Shown in pieces: positions 46,247 to 57,372 of a stretch of 64,000 nt of DNA. Every line of letters begins with the position of its first letter. Position 1 is the stretch's first letter. The position numbers were made by a program, and so were the translations under genes. The notes beneath the pieces are model-generated. The model saw only the letters and a program-made list of their open reading frames with translations, ran no database searches and was not told the origin of the DNA. Source of the DNA: Henricia sp. BOLD:AAB3569 (Eukaryota; Echinodermata; Asteroidea; Spinulosida; Echinasteridae); NCBI GenBank assembly GCA_037783545.1, contig JBBELK010000387.1, forward strand, positions 186,001 to 250,000, given 5' to 3'.

Positions 46247-46470
46247 TTGTATTTCTTTGTACACCATTTTTATTAATGTTTTCTTTAACAGGTAGAGGAG
46301 GGAAACCTCCATTTCAATAGAAAATCGGACAGGGGGTAACCCCGGATCGATTTTCTGTGTATTTCTTTGTACACCATTTTTATTAATGTTTTCTTTAACA
46401 GTTAGAGGAGGGAAACCTCCACTTCAATATGTTAGAAAATCGGACAGGGGGCAACCCCTGTTCGATTTTC
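46247..46470 (+). repeat. Two-copy tandem duplication with hairpin
   Basis: A unit of about 113 bp (GTATTTCTTTGTACACCATT, GAGGAGGGAAACCTCC, AAAATCGGACAGGGGG) occurs twice. Inside, GAAAATCG / CGATTTTC pair. Confidence 0.85.
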
Positions 46471-46804
46471 AAATTTAAATTTTGGACCACCGTGCCCTGG
46501 ACTATCTGTAAAGACAATAGCAATTAGGACCTTGCATAAATTAAGTTAATGAACATTTTACTTGAATATATTACTTGGTTTACTTATTGGAGTACAGAAT
46601 AAAATGAGACTTGTTTACAAATGAAACTTTTGTTGTCAGTGACTTTTATTTTGACTTTGGAAGTTACTTTAACTATATAACACTACTTAAATAAGATTGT
46701 TTACAAACAACTTACTATATTTGTTAAAGTACATTAAACAATGCTACAAGAGAAATAAATACAATTGGTTGTTAAATAAGACAAGAATATTTAGTACAAG
46801 TCAA

Positions 46805-46990
46805 TGTTTATAAACTGTTAGTCTTTTTTTGAAAGAATAAATTGAGCAAATTGAGCAAGTTTTGGTTTGTTTACAAACAGATAGTCATTTTTTGAAAGAA
46901 TAAATTGAGCAAGTTTTGGTTTGTTTACAAACAGATAGTCATTTTTTGAAAGAATAAATTGAGCAAGTTTTGGTTTGTTTACTTTGAGAC
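46805..46990 (+). repeat. TTGTTTACAAACAGATAGTC tandem repeat
   Basis: Three near-identical units of about 59 bp (AAAGAATAAATTGAGCAAG); looser copies continue to 47115. Confidence 0.85.
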
Positions 46991-47155
46991 ACTGAAGAGT
47001 TGTGTGCTTAGGAATTGATTCAATGTTTACAAACTGTTAGTCATTTTTTGGAGAGAGGCTTGAACAAATTTAGGACTGTTTGTTTGTTTACAAACTGTTA
47101 GTCATTTTTGGAGACTTAATTGAATTACTTGAGAACTGACTGTTAGATTCAGGAA

Positions 47156-50100
47156 CTATGTGGTAGGTTGAGCAGAAGGTTCAGTCCACTTGATATCTTC
47201 AACATGTATCACCTGTCACAATGAAGAAAATATATCATTAGAAAATTCTGCAAGTTTAGAGAAAATTTAAATGTGGATAGTTTCTGAATTCATAAATAAA
47301 TTTACAATTTTTGAGTTCGACTGGAAATATGCTGACAAATAAACATTCACATCTGATTTTGTTTACAATAGTGGATTGCCTCACGCACGGTAGAGTTTAC
47401 AAATAAACAATGCTTTTGAAGAAATGAACGTGAAGTGTGGAGCAAGTAAAATACAAGATGAGAAGCATTTCCGCAAATACTTGAATGTGTTGTGGAATCT
47501 TCCCCAAAGTGTAGTCACTGTAAAAACTGCAGGCGGATGTTGGTAAAACATGGAATGGTGGAACGCACGCGGTGTGTAGTCGTACAAATGTGTGTGCGTT
47601 CTGTGTTCCGTTCCGCATTTTACCAACATTCACTGCAGGCTACATTCACAATCAGAGTTGATCGGGATGGTGAAGACGAACCTACATCGGTATGGATTTG
47701 CAGCAAAGATGAACAGAACAATGGACTGTGACTTACCTATACTTTAGGTCAACACTGGCCAGATTTTGTCTCCCAGCGAATCTTAAGATGATGGTTGGTG
47801 CATATGAACAGCAGCCGCAGACTGAAAGAAAGGGATCAAAAATCTATAATTTAACTCGGTTACAGTACTTAGAAATTAGAGCCGAGACTTGAAACCAAAT
47901 ATCCAACACTGAACAGTAAAACAAAACAATAAATGAATCCCCATTTTCAAGTGGAATATGTGTGGAGCTATGAATGTACTTAATGCATTTTATGAAAGCA
48001 GATTTGATCCAAACAAAAATTTTAGCAAGTTCATCCACACGCCCCATGTGACACTTTGAAACTTTTATTAGCCTTAGGGGTTGCAAAATATATTAAATTT
48101 CATGTTACATAAATAATTTACATGGTGGCGTTTATATTTTTGCTCAGTGTAAATATGACGGTGCCAAATCGGCATCCAAGAATAAACAGACAACAGGCCT
48201 GAAACTTATATGGAGTTTAAGTAAAATTGGCCAAAAGATGTTTTAGTAATTGAAAAAAAATACAAAAATGTGCCTTACAAAAGTGCCCATTGTTCCAGAA
48301 GCTTGAAACATCTGCTCTAGAATACAGAAGGCTGTGGGTTCGAGTCCCACCCAAGCACAAGGCTTTTAACATAGTTCTTGGGAAAGCTCTGGGCATGGAG
48401 TGCTGATAAATTGTGCTACCAACTGGCCCCTTTGACACCAGGGGCCAGTTTCACAGCGCTGCTAAGCACAAGTCAACCATTTGCTTTATAAAATTATATG
48501 CCAACTTGTGTTCTTCGCAAGAGTAGGAGAATACCTCTCAATATACATCACTTACGATTTTGGCTGGCAATCCATTTTTGCAAAATTAAGCAAACAAATC
48601 ATGTGCTAAGAAAATGTTTGTGCTTAGCAGCGCCATGAAATTGGCCCCTGCACACCGAGTTGTCGAATGGTTAAGACAACTGCTTCAGGTTCAAGTCCAC
48701 CCAAGCACAGGTTTTTAACATATATTTCTTGGGAAAGCTCTGAGCATAAAGTGCCGATAAATTAAGTAGGCAAAGGGATTAGTAGTGGGTTACCAACTTT
48801 TCCATGATTCAAATTGGCCCTTTGACAACTGCTCTAGAATGCAGAAGGTTGTGGGTTCGAGTCCCACCCACGCGCAAATTATTGACATAGCTCTTGGGAA
48901 AGCACTGAGCAAAAGTGCTGACAGATTATATTGGGAAAGACCAAGCTGTTCCTAATTTAGAGAAGTAGTAACAAGCTGATCATTACAATACCTGAAAGCT
49001 GGTCATGGTGACAAATGAATTCCAACAGGAGAGAGACATGTACGTGGAGTCCAATAGTCCAGGTGAGGCCAAGCATGGGCAGCAACACAAGGGGATTCAC
49101 AAACTGGTCCTGTTAAAAGGAAATCAAATGAAATGCATGAGTATGTAAAGTTTACTCCTTAAAGGTTTGGATATTTGTTTTCAATCACCTATATCTCAAT
49201 TATTTGTGACCTGTTCATATCATGTAGCATATCAATGGAAAGCTCATTCATTGCCTTTCACAATGACACCACATTTGTAACAGTCACTTGTTTGAAGGCT
49301 CAACAACTCTGTTGTGAATGCGGGTGGGTCTTTAACAGAATATGCCAATACATGTGTTCAACAGAACAATCAACTTTCTATCCGTAACGGAGAATAAGGA
49401 AAACATTGACTATTTTTCATGATGCTCATCCCATGCACAAATACATGTTTATAACAAATGGGACATATTGTTAGAGAAATGAACAGGCTTTCCAATGATA
49501 TAACACACAATGCTAATAATACAGTAACAAAGACATGATCGACCAAACAAATTTTGCAAAAGTCTTTGAAAAGAGTATTTATCTCTTTCAGCTTTCTGGC
49601 TGGAAGTAAACATTTCTCAAGCTACTGTGAGTGGCATGCGGTAGTGAAAGACTTTTATCTAGAACAAATAAATTAAGCCTTTGCAGAAGCAAATATATTT
49701 ATGAGATAACATGTTGCAGCAATACAAGTATGAATGAGCATTTTTTTTTATATTAAGATTTTGATTAAGGTAAGGAAAGTACACCCAATGTCAGTGTTAA
49801 CTCATTTCATTAACTGTATTGTATTGGGGCATTCTGGGTAGCATCATGATGAAACCATGGCCATTATGTGACTTCTAAAAATCAAAACTGGAACTCAGCT
49901 TCAGGGAAACACCATTCATGAAAAAACATGAGAAAATATTGGGGCATTCTGGGTAGCATCATGATGAAACCATGGCCACTATGTGACTTCTAAAAATCAA
50001 AACTGGAACTCAGCTTCAGGGAAACACCATTCATGAATAAACATGAGAAAATATTGGGGCATTCTGGGTAACATCATGATGAAACCATGGCCACTATGTG

Positions 50101-53100
50101 ACTTCTAAAAAACAAAACTGGAACTCAGCTTCAGGGAAACACCATTCATGAATAAACATGAGAAAATATTGGGGCATTCTGGGTAACATCATGATGAAAC
50201 CATGGCCACTATGTGACTTCTAAAAAACAAAACTGGAACTCAGCTTCAGGGAAACACCATTCATTAAAAAATATTGGGGCATTCTGGGTAACATCATGCT
50301 GAAACCATGGCTAGTATGTGACTTCTAAAAAACAAAACTGGAACTTGGCTTCAGGGAAACACCATTTATGAATAAACATGAGAAAGGGCAAAAGAGTAAA
50401 TTTAGCATGCAGCGCTCAGTGACATGTAAATAAGCAGCAGATTTGCATAATTTTGATTATTAGGCAAGAATAGTGCTTTTAGATGTCAGTATTAATTAAT
50501 GATGCAGTAACATGTAAATTGAGCAGTATTTGCATAAATTTGAATACAAACAATTGAATATTACACAAACTATCAAAGTTAAATGCCAATTAGTAGAAAA
50601 TTGTGTTTTTTAACCACTTTAATTTGACAGGACATTTTGATTAGAGATAAGACACCAACATGTCAGTAATGCATAGTTCCGAGATTGCCCAATTAACCCC
50701 GCCCCCTTGGATATTGTTGCTATGCCTCACACGCTATCGTCAAAATGTCCACACACACTGCACAAACCAATGGGACTTTCAACGGAAAGCTCAAAGGTAT
50801 TCGTGTTTCAGGGTCGACAGTTACTGTACCGTAGCACGCACTTAGTAAAAGGCCAGTGATACAGAGATGTCATATATCCATAACAATACGCTTTCTTACC
50901 TTTTAAGTTTGAACAGCGAATTGCCCGGCCTTGAAACCAAAAATTCACCCCGAACACCACATACAACTTAATATGGGCAGAACATCGTGTGATGTTAGTT
51001 TGTAAGGCAATGCACTTTGACCTATGTGGGCGCTGTCTGCTAGCCCCGTTGTGATTGGTCGGCGGGTTCAGTTGATTGACAGGTCGGAACTATGCATTTA
51101 TTCCTAAGGGTCGATTCAGACTGAGACTTCGGGCGTAAATTTGATGTGCATCAATTTGAGAAAAAAGCGATGTGGAGGGAATTTGGAGTAAAAATATAGA
51201 GAAAACCACAGAATGAACTTGGACAGAAAGTGTTTTTGTGATTGTGCGTCATTTTACTCCAAACTCCATCCACATCACTTTTTCTCCAAGCGACGCGCAT
51301 CAAAAATTATGCATGAAAAAGCAGTGTGAATACAACCTAAATGTGGCCAAACCTTGCACCAGCCCCAGACGACTAGAGACATTGTGTCACTCCCAAAAAT
51401 GAAACTCGTCCTGCAATCAATTTTGAAAATGGCATAGGCCCCATAGTTTGCGTGTAATGCATAGTTCCGACCTGTCAATCAACCGAACCCGCCGACCAAT
51501 CACAACAGAGCTAGAAGAGATCACATAGGTCAAAGTGCAATGTTTGCAACAACATCACGCGATGTTCTGCCCCATAAAATTTGTACAGTGTTGTATGCGA
51601 TGTTCCGGGTGAATTGTTGGTTTCAAGGCCGGTCGTTTCGTTGTTCTGTACGAAAGCACGTATGTCATGATATGACATCCATGTATTACTGGCCCTTTAC
51701 TCGGTGTGTTCTAAGATAATATACTCGGTGTGTTCTACGTGTAAGATAATATACTCGGTGTGATCTATTAAAGATAACTGTCGACCCTGAAACATGAATA
51801 CCTTTGAGTTTTCTCCAATGAATCTGTGCTTTCCGTTAAAAGTCCCATTGCTTTGTGCGTTGTGTGTCGCCATTTTGACGATAGCGTGTGAGCCATAGCA
51901 ACAATATCCAAGGGGGCGGGGTTAACTGGGCAAAATCGGAACTATGCATTATCGCAGAAGTGTTGAGCAGCTTATGCAATAAAAAGTTGCACAAGTGGGC
52001 TTAACGCAGTGAGTAAGGTTTCGTGACTCAGCTGGTAGAGCATCTGTCCGGTGTGTCAGGCATCTTGGGCAAAACCTGAGGTAGTATACCACTGTGCCTC
52101 ATAGCTCAGCTGGTAGAGCATCTGTCCCGTGTGTCAGGCGTCTTGGGCAAAACCTGAGGGAGTATACCACTGTGCCTCATAGCTCAGCTGGTAGAGCATC
52201 TGTCCGGTGTGTCAGGCGTCTTGGGCAAAACCTGAGGGAGTATACCACTGTGCCTCATAGCTCAGCTGGTAGAGCATCTGTCCGGTGTGTCAGGCGTCTT
52301 AGGCAAAACCTGAGGGAGTATACCACTGTGCCTCATAGCTCAGCTGGTAGAGCATCTGTCCGGTGTGTCAGGCGTCTTGGGCAAAACCTGAGGGAGTATA
52401 CCACTGTGCCTCAAAGCTCAGCTGGTAGAGCATCTGCTCGATGTGTCAGACGTCTTGGGGGGAAACCTGAGGGAGTATACCAGTGTGCCTCATAGCTCAG
52501 CTGGTAGAGCATCTGCCCGGTGTGTCAGGCATCTTAGGGGGAAACCTGAGGGAGTATACCACTGTGCCTTATAGCTCAGCTGGTAGAGCATCTGTCCGGT
52601 GTGTCAGAGGTCTTGGGGGAAACCTGAGGGAGTATACCACTGTGCCTTATAGCTCAGCTGGTAGAGCATCTGCCCGGTGTGTCAGAGGTCTCGGGTTTGA
52701 ATCCTGGGTGCGGAAGCTGCTGTTACTATTCGCCACAACACAGATTACACCACGAGAGGCATGTCAAACAGACACAAGGCGCGTCTAGTTTGTTTACTAA
52801 AATGGTGTCTTTACATACTTCACTTTATTGAATTGATTTCGCATGGGTGCGCTATCTTGCACTTTTGCTGCTATATCATCTTTAAGGAAGCCCCACCCAT
52901 GCATGCCTATAAGCGGAAGCTAGACAAGTTTTACAACAGTAGAAAGTCACCATAAACGAGCATCGTATCTGAACCATAACAAGCGTTTGTTTTGGTGGTG
53001 TTTGATGCGAACAAATGGAATATTTAAAATACTACAATAATTGGGAGCCGTGAGTGATGTTCACTGTAGCAGAATGTTCTTTATGGTGTTCATTATAGCG

Positions 53101-53232
53101 AATTTCCACTGTAATAAAATTGAAATGATGGCCAAAAACTTACCTCTCCTGTGTTTTCAGTATCCATGGCAACACGTCCATTTTTGTTGTGTGTAATATC
53201 AAGCTCCACAGTCTGTGGGCTCCATCTCCAAT
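47156..53232 (-). CDS. Unrecognised gene, probable membrane protein (partial exon model)
   Basis: Minus-strand exons: 53232-53144 (acceptor TATTCACAG, donor GAG|GTAAGT; WRWSPQTVELDITHNKNGRV), 49109-48992 (acceptor TTTTAACAG, donor CAG|GTATTG) and 47821-47737 (acceptor TTTCTTTCAG, donor ATAG|GTAAGT). They join in consistent phase (0, then 1). The middle exon encodes a strongly hydrophobic segment (NPLVLLPMLGLTWTIGLHV, then SLLLEFI), probably a transmembrane helix. The third gives VCGCCSYAPTIILRFAGR and SVDLKYR. 47212-47156 (acceptor GTGACAG; VIHVEDIKWTEPSAQPTT, stop) looks like the C-terminus, but its phase does not follow directly from 47737, so an exon is missing or that call is wrong. Upstream exons are not found. 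No family recognised; the splice sites and phase are the main support. Confidence 0.5.
47525..47640. repeat. Hairpin in 3' intron
   Basis: ACTGCAGGCGGATGTTGGTAAAA is mirrored by TTTTACCAACATTCACTGCAG; GGAACGCAC and GTGCGTTC pair inside. Confidence 0.65.
48283..48935 (+). mobile_element. Three tRNA-derived SINE pieces in a row
   Basis: 48283-48415, 48655-48760 and 48828-48935 each carry a B box (GGTTCGAGTCCCACCCA or variant) followed by CACAAGGCTTTTAACATAG and CTTGGGAAAGCTCTG. The first is split from the second by the MITE at 48439-48650. They lie in an intron of the minus-strand gene. Confidence 0.75.
48439..48650. mobile_element. MITE with CAGGGGCCAGTTTCA ends
   Basis: Ends CAGGGGCCAGTTTCACAGCG and complement; arms share GCTAAGCACAA/TTGTGCTTAGC. 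Related to 53881-54115. It is inserted between the SINE pieces. Confidence 0.85.
49150..49570. mobile_element. Diverged foldback element
   Basis: ATATCAATGGAAAGCTCATTC (about 49229) is mirrored by GAACAGGCTTTCCAATGATAT (about 49482). The GGAAAGC core is shared with 44966-45402. Confidence 0.5.
49823..50388 (+). repeat. Five-unit 104-115-bp minisatellite
   Basis: Units start ATTGGGGCATTCTGGGTAGC and contain CATGATGAAACCATGGCC and CTCAGCTTCAGGGAAACACC. The last units are slightly shorter. Intronic to the minus-strand gene model. Confidence 0.92.
50669..51097 (-). mobile_element. ATGCATAGTTCCGA MITE, copy 2
   Basis: Inverted relative to 33819-34193; ends ATGCATAGTTCCGAGATTGC and CAGGTCGGAACTATGCAT. 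Confidence 0.85.
51457..51949 (+). mobile_element. ATGCATAGTTCCGA MITE, copy 3
   Basis: Ends ATGCATAGTTCCGACCTGTC and ATCGGAACTATGCAT. Enlarged by a small triplication of TATACTCGGTGTGTTCTA (51700-51775). Confidence 0.85.
52018..52720 (+). repeat. Nine-unit tRNA-like tandem array
   Basis: Units of 78-79 bp, each TAGCTCAGCTGGTAGAGCAT (a near-perfect tRNA D-arm/A box) followed by CTGTCCGGTGTGTCAG. In the first eight units the T-arm half is replaced by AAACCTGAGGGAGTATACCA. Only the last unit (from about 52643) keeps a B box (GGGTTTGAATCCTGG). It is probably an amplified SINE head. Units of 78 bp are divisible by three, which makes long artefactual ORFs. Confidence 0.9.
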
Positions 53233-53679
53233 CTGTGAATACATAATAAGAAACGAAAATTAGCAACTGAAAAAAATGCAACCAATCCAGGCATTGACAT
53301 TAACCAAGGCCACCGAGGTCAATGGCCTTATGCAATGCTGAGTTGGCCCTGATGCCCTATCAAGATACACACTTTGAGGCCAAATTTCACGAGGCTTGCC
53401 TACACCAATAACCAGTGCACATTTGAATGTTGGCCGTGGTGCCCCTCCAGTTGAAATTTTGTAGAAATCAAACCTCAATACCCATTTGTTTCTCAGATGT
53501 TATGTTGTGTCGTGCCATTTTGAGGGTGAAAACTGTTGCTTATTTGGGGCATGTGAGAGCTGGGAATTAATATACTTTTTAAGATTCCCTTGGCCCCTAC
53601 AATATCGCACATCACGTCCCCATGAAAAAAATAACGATATTTTTAGGCGTCCAAGTTACTCAGACTAGCGACTATGACT

Positions 53680-54367
53680 CCGTTCTCACTAGAGAAATCG
53701 CTTCGTTCGACGATGATTTAACGATGATTTGATGAAAAGTTTTCCTGATGTGAACGCACGCCTCTTCATTTGACAATGATTAGAATCACTTCATTCAATG
53801 AAGCAAGCAAATAGCTTCATTCGATGAAGAAAATTTGTAATGAGAATGCTCCCTTCGTTCGACGAAGCAATTTGGCAGGCCTGGGGCCAATTTCATTTCA
53901 GAAACGTTTGTTTAATCCAAAATTTGTTTACTTTATAAAAATGGATTAAATAGTCAAAATTGTATGTGAACCTGTGTTTTTAGCAAGAATAGCAAAACAC
54001 CAGTCAATTGTAATACACGTCAGAAGATTTTGACTATTAACCCATTTTTATAAAGCATACAAATTTTGGATTAAGCTAAATTTTCTGCTAAACAGCTTTA
54101 TGAAATTGACCCCAGGTTGCACAAGCGCGTTGTGTGTCAAGCGCCCAGCAAGCGTTGTTTTTGACTCGCCACTGGAAAACCACACAGCGCGTTTAGACGC
54201 GCGACACGACCTCCCACAGCTTAATTTGATCTTCATTAGCGATCGCTTATAATGTGTACGGTACTGCTCTTCATTTGATCTACGTTAAGTAATATGTGAA
54301 TGCACTCTTAAACTAACGATGATTAACTAATCTTCGTCAAAGGAAGCGATTATTCTAGTGAGAACGG
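53680..54367. mobile_element. MITE with CCGTTCTCACTAG ends, containing another MITE
   Basis: CGTTCTCACTAGAGAAATCGC at the left is mirrored by GCGATTATTCTAGTGAGAACG at the right. It is interrupted by 53881-54115. Confidence 0.8.
53881..54115. mobile_element. Nested MITE with CTGGGGCCAATTTCAT ends
   Basis: CTGGGGCCAATTTCAT / ATGAAATTGACCCCAG; inner TTAATCCAAAATTTG and CAAATTTTGGATTAA pair. Same family as 48439-48650. Confidence 0.85.
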
Positions 54368-54410
54368 GGTTTATGCCAACATTTACATTAAAGAATAATC
54401 ACATTTTCTC

Positions 54411-55330
54411 CTTCAAAAAATGCATTCAGTTAAACCTCGGTCACAAATGGCCTGCAGCATGTTGGCGGCGGCCGTATTAAAATCCCCAAAATTGCCATAA
54501 CCGTGCGGTGGCCGGACAGTAGAATATGCTAGCCGTGAGGCGATCTCAAGGTTTTTTGCTCGCCGCAGGGGCTTACGATTTTTATAACTTGACATTAAAC
54601 CTTTTTTTTCCCGGAAATCGCAAGGCCGTAGGCCGCAACTCCGCTGCATGTATCATTGCAAGGACAAGGTCACTGTACGGTGGCACAGAGACCTTGCGGC
54701 GGCTTCACGACGGAGTCAGGTCAACTCGACCGTTTACCAACTCGACTCGTACCAACTCGACCGTGTACCAACTCGACCGCAAACCAACTTGACCACGTAC
54801 CAAACCAACTCGACAGTCACCGCCGACAGCAACCCAGGCGCCGGCAAAGACAAACCCCCGGCCGGCCGCGTGTCATTTCAGTGTGCGAGCGAGCCAACAT
54901 TTACCGGCCGAATCCAGCGACGCGACAAGGCTTCTCCTGTTTTGTACATGTATGGTCGAGTTGGTTTGCGGTCGAGTTGGTACGCGGTCAATTGGTTGAC
55001 GATATATTTTTTTCCCGGTCGAGTTGGTCCGAGTCAAGTTGGTATTCGGTCGACTTGACTGACATCCAACACGACGTCCTTGCGGCGGCCGCAACAGCTG
55101 TGCGGGCGCCTTGCGATTGCCTTGCAGTCGCCGTGAAGGTGCCTCGCAGTTTGTTAACTGGCGCCTAGCCCCGCAAGCAGTGGTGCTTCGGGTGGGCACC
55201 CGACATGCCCGAAGAACTGCTCGCAGGGCTATTGGCGCCTTGCGATCTCCTCACGGATTTTGATTTCATGACTTTTACGATTGCCGTGCGGACCTCGTAA
55301 CATTTGTAAACTTCTCAAATCTTACCAGTA
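54411..55330. repeat. GC-rich element with inverted TCGAGTTGGT arrays
   Basis: 54718-54815 repeats ACCAACTCGACCG; 54950-55065 repeats the complement, GGTCGAGTTGG. The flanks share GTGAGGCGATCTCAAGG / CTTGCGATCTCCTCACGG (54536 and 55240, inverted), suggesting element ends. Same architecture as 26140-26725. Confidence 0.7.
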
Positions 55331-55856
55331 TTAGAGCCAAGGACAGCTCGTCCGGCGACATGCATAGTCGAGACAACTCGACTCCAAGGCTCTGGATAGG
55401 TCGTCCGTCGATCGTTGTTCATAGTGTTATATTCCGGCTAGCGTTGCCGTTGGTCGAGGGCACATCATTGCTCCTGATTGGCCTAACCACATGCAGACAT
55501 GCGTTACGTATGTGTTCAAATTGTGTTGCATAAAACATGTACGTATTTGTTGATATCTGTCACATAACACCATCAATGGCTAAACTATAGAATGCAGGGC
55601 CCACTAATTATTCCACGTCGCCGGAGACGGTGGTCACGGACTTGTCCATTCATATATTGCGCCCTCTTTAAAATGAACTGTGAATATATTGCGCCCTCTA
55701 TATTGCGCCCTCTTTACAATTAATGAACTGTAAAAAAGCTAGACTGGTTCCCGTCCATATATTCCACACAGGAGAATAAAATGAACTGTGGATATATTTG
55801 CGCCCTCTTTATAATTAACTGTCGCCCCCCCAACCCCCGCACTCCCCACACATTCA
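55331..55856. other. Repeat-rich spacer, no gene
   Basis: Contains ATTGCGCCCTCTTTA tandem words (55655-55720) and a fragment at 55742 matching the AGACTGGTTCCCGTCCA end of the 37-kb palindrome family. Confidence 0.5.
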
Positions 55857-56940
55857 CAACCGTCTCCGCGTCGCCACTCCTCCAGAGAGACCCTCTTACC
55901 TGGAATAATCGCGGCACGAGAGGGATATTTAAAAAGAGGTAAATAAAGTCTGGAAATAGAGGGCGTTCTTCGTTCCAACTTAATTCGATCGCTCCCCCTC
56001 CCCCAAATTCGCAACCGTCTCCGCGTCGCCGCTCCTCCAGAGAGACCCTCTTACCTGGAATAATCGCGGCACGAGAGGGATATTTAAAAAGAGGTAAATA
56101 AAGTATGGAAATAGAGGGCGTTCTATCTTTAACTTTTTTCGATAACCCACCCGACCCCCAAACCCCACATTCACAACCGTCTCCGCGTCGCCGCTCCTCC
56201 AGAGAGACCCTCTTACCTGGAATAATCGCGGCACGAGAGGGATATTTAAAAAGAGGTAAATAGAGTCTGGAAATAGAGGGCGTTCTTCGTTCCAACTTAA
56301 TTCGATCCGCCCCCTCCCCCACATTCACAAGCGTCTCCGATCCCCCACCACCACCACCCCCCAACCCCCACCCCCCCCCCCCCCCCCCCCCCCCCACCCC
56401 CCATCCACAACCGTCTCCGCGTCGCCGCTCCTCCAGAGACCCCTCTTACCAGGAATAATCTCGGCACGAGAGGATATTTAAAAAAAGGTAAAATAAAGTC
56501 TGGAAATAGAGGGCGTTCTACGTTTCAACTTAATTCGATCACCCACCTCCCCCACATTCACAAGCGTCTCCGCGTCGCCGCTCCTCCAGAGACCCTCTTA
56601 CCAGGAATAATCTCGGCACGAGAGGGATATTTAAAAAAAGGTAAAATAAAGTCTGGAAATAGAGGGCGTTCTTCGTTCCAACTTAATTCGATTTCCCCCA
56701 CCACCCTCCCCCACATTCACAAGCGTCTCCGATCCCCCTCCCCCTCCCCCTCTCCCCCTGCCCCCACCCCCTGCCCCCACCCCCCCAATCCACAACCGTC
56801 GCCGCGTCGCCGCTCCTCCAGAGACCCTCTTACCAGGAATAATCTCGGCACGAGAGGGATATTTAAAAAAAGGTAAATAAAGTCTGGAAATAGAGGGCGT
56901 TCAACGTTTCAACTTTATTCGGTGTCCAGAGGGCGCTTTT
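55857..56940 (+). repeat. Six-unit minisatellite with variable C-rich spacers
   Basis: Core of about 140 bp: CACAACCGTCTCCGCGTCGC, CGGCACGAGAGGGATATTTA, CTGGAAATAGAGGGCGTTC. Unit starts are near 55857, 56013, 56177, 56405, 56561 and 56795, separated by CCCCCTCCCCCAC spacers of variable length (a 28-base C run near 56367). The apparent minus-strand ORFs in it are artefacts. Confidence 0.92.
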
Positions 56941-57097
56941 AATTAACGAATTCACGGCAAAGTTGTGCTTTCGACCACAAGAGGGCGCTCCTCTCCCATC
57001 TTCCGTCCCGCGTCTTCGAAGTTCTCTCCTCGGTCGTCTTTGAAAAGGTGCTGTCGCGTGGGTCCTGTATTCTATAGTTACTCTATAGTTATATATT

Positions 57098-57372
57098 CAT
57101 AAAATACATGCAGTATGCGCTTTCGCACATCTTTGAACAGCGAATCGCCCGACATTGAAACTAAAATTCGCTCTGGATTGGTGCATATACAAGCAATACA
57201 CACGGTGCGGCTGAGAACAGTGCTTATTAGCGCAGCACGTGCGTCTGTACTTTTGACTTTATGCTAATACGCTGTGTGCGTAGCTAGCTCTGTTGTGACT
57301 AGTCATATTTCGTCACGTGGGTTTGGCTTGAATGATGCGTTGGAAGTTGAAACCAGTGGTCGGAACTACCGA
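57098..57372 (-). mobile_element. Truncated ATGCATAGTTCCGA-family MITE at satellite edge
   Basis: CTTTGAACAGCGAATCGCCC and GGTCGGAACTA match the other three copies. One end is degraded exactly where the satellite begins. Confidence 0.6.

Noticed and set aside
49823-50388. CRISPR-like regular repeats
   Set aside because: Whole units including spacers are near identical; this is a minisatellite in an animal genome, not a CRISPR array.
52643-52715. Functional tRNA gene at the last array unit
   Set aside because: A and B boxes are present, but I could not fold a standard anticodon arm or acceptor stem, so it is treated as a SINE head.
52094-52788. Repetitive ORFs (133 and 101 codons) in the tRNA-like array
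   Set aside because: Unit length of 78 bp is divisible by three, so an open frame repeats automatically; the A-box sequence explains the residues.
54648-55199. Overlapping ORFs of 108-170 codons
   Set aside because: They fall in the TCGAGTTGG-array element, are open in several frames and have no domain.
55720-56397. 225-codon minus-strand ORF starting with a glycine run
   Set aside because: Product of the C-rich minisatellite; the repeating peptide follows the DNA unit.
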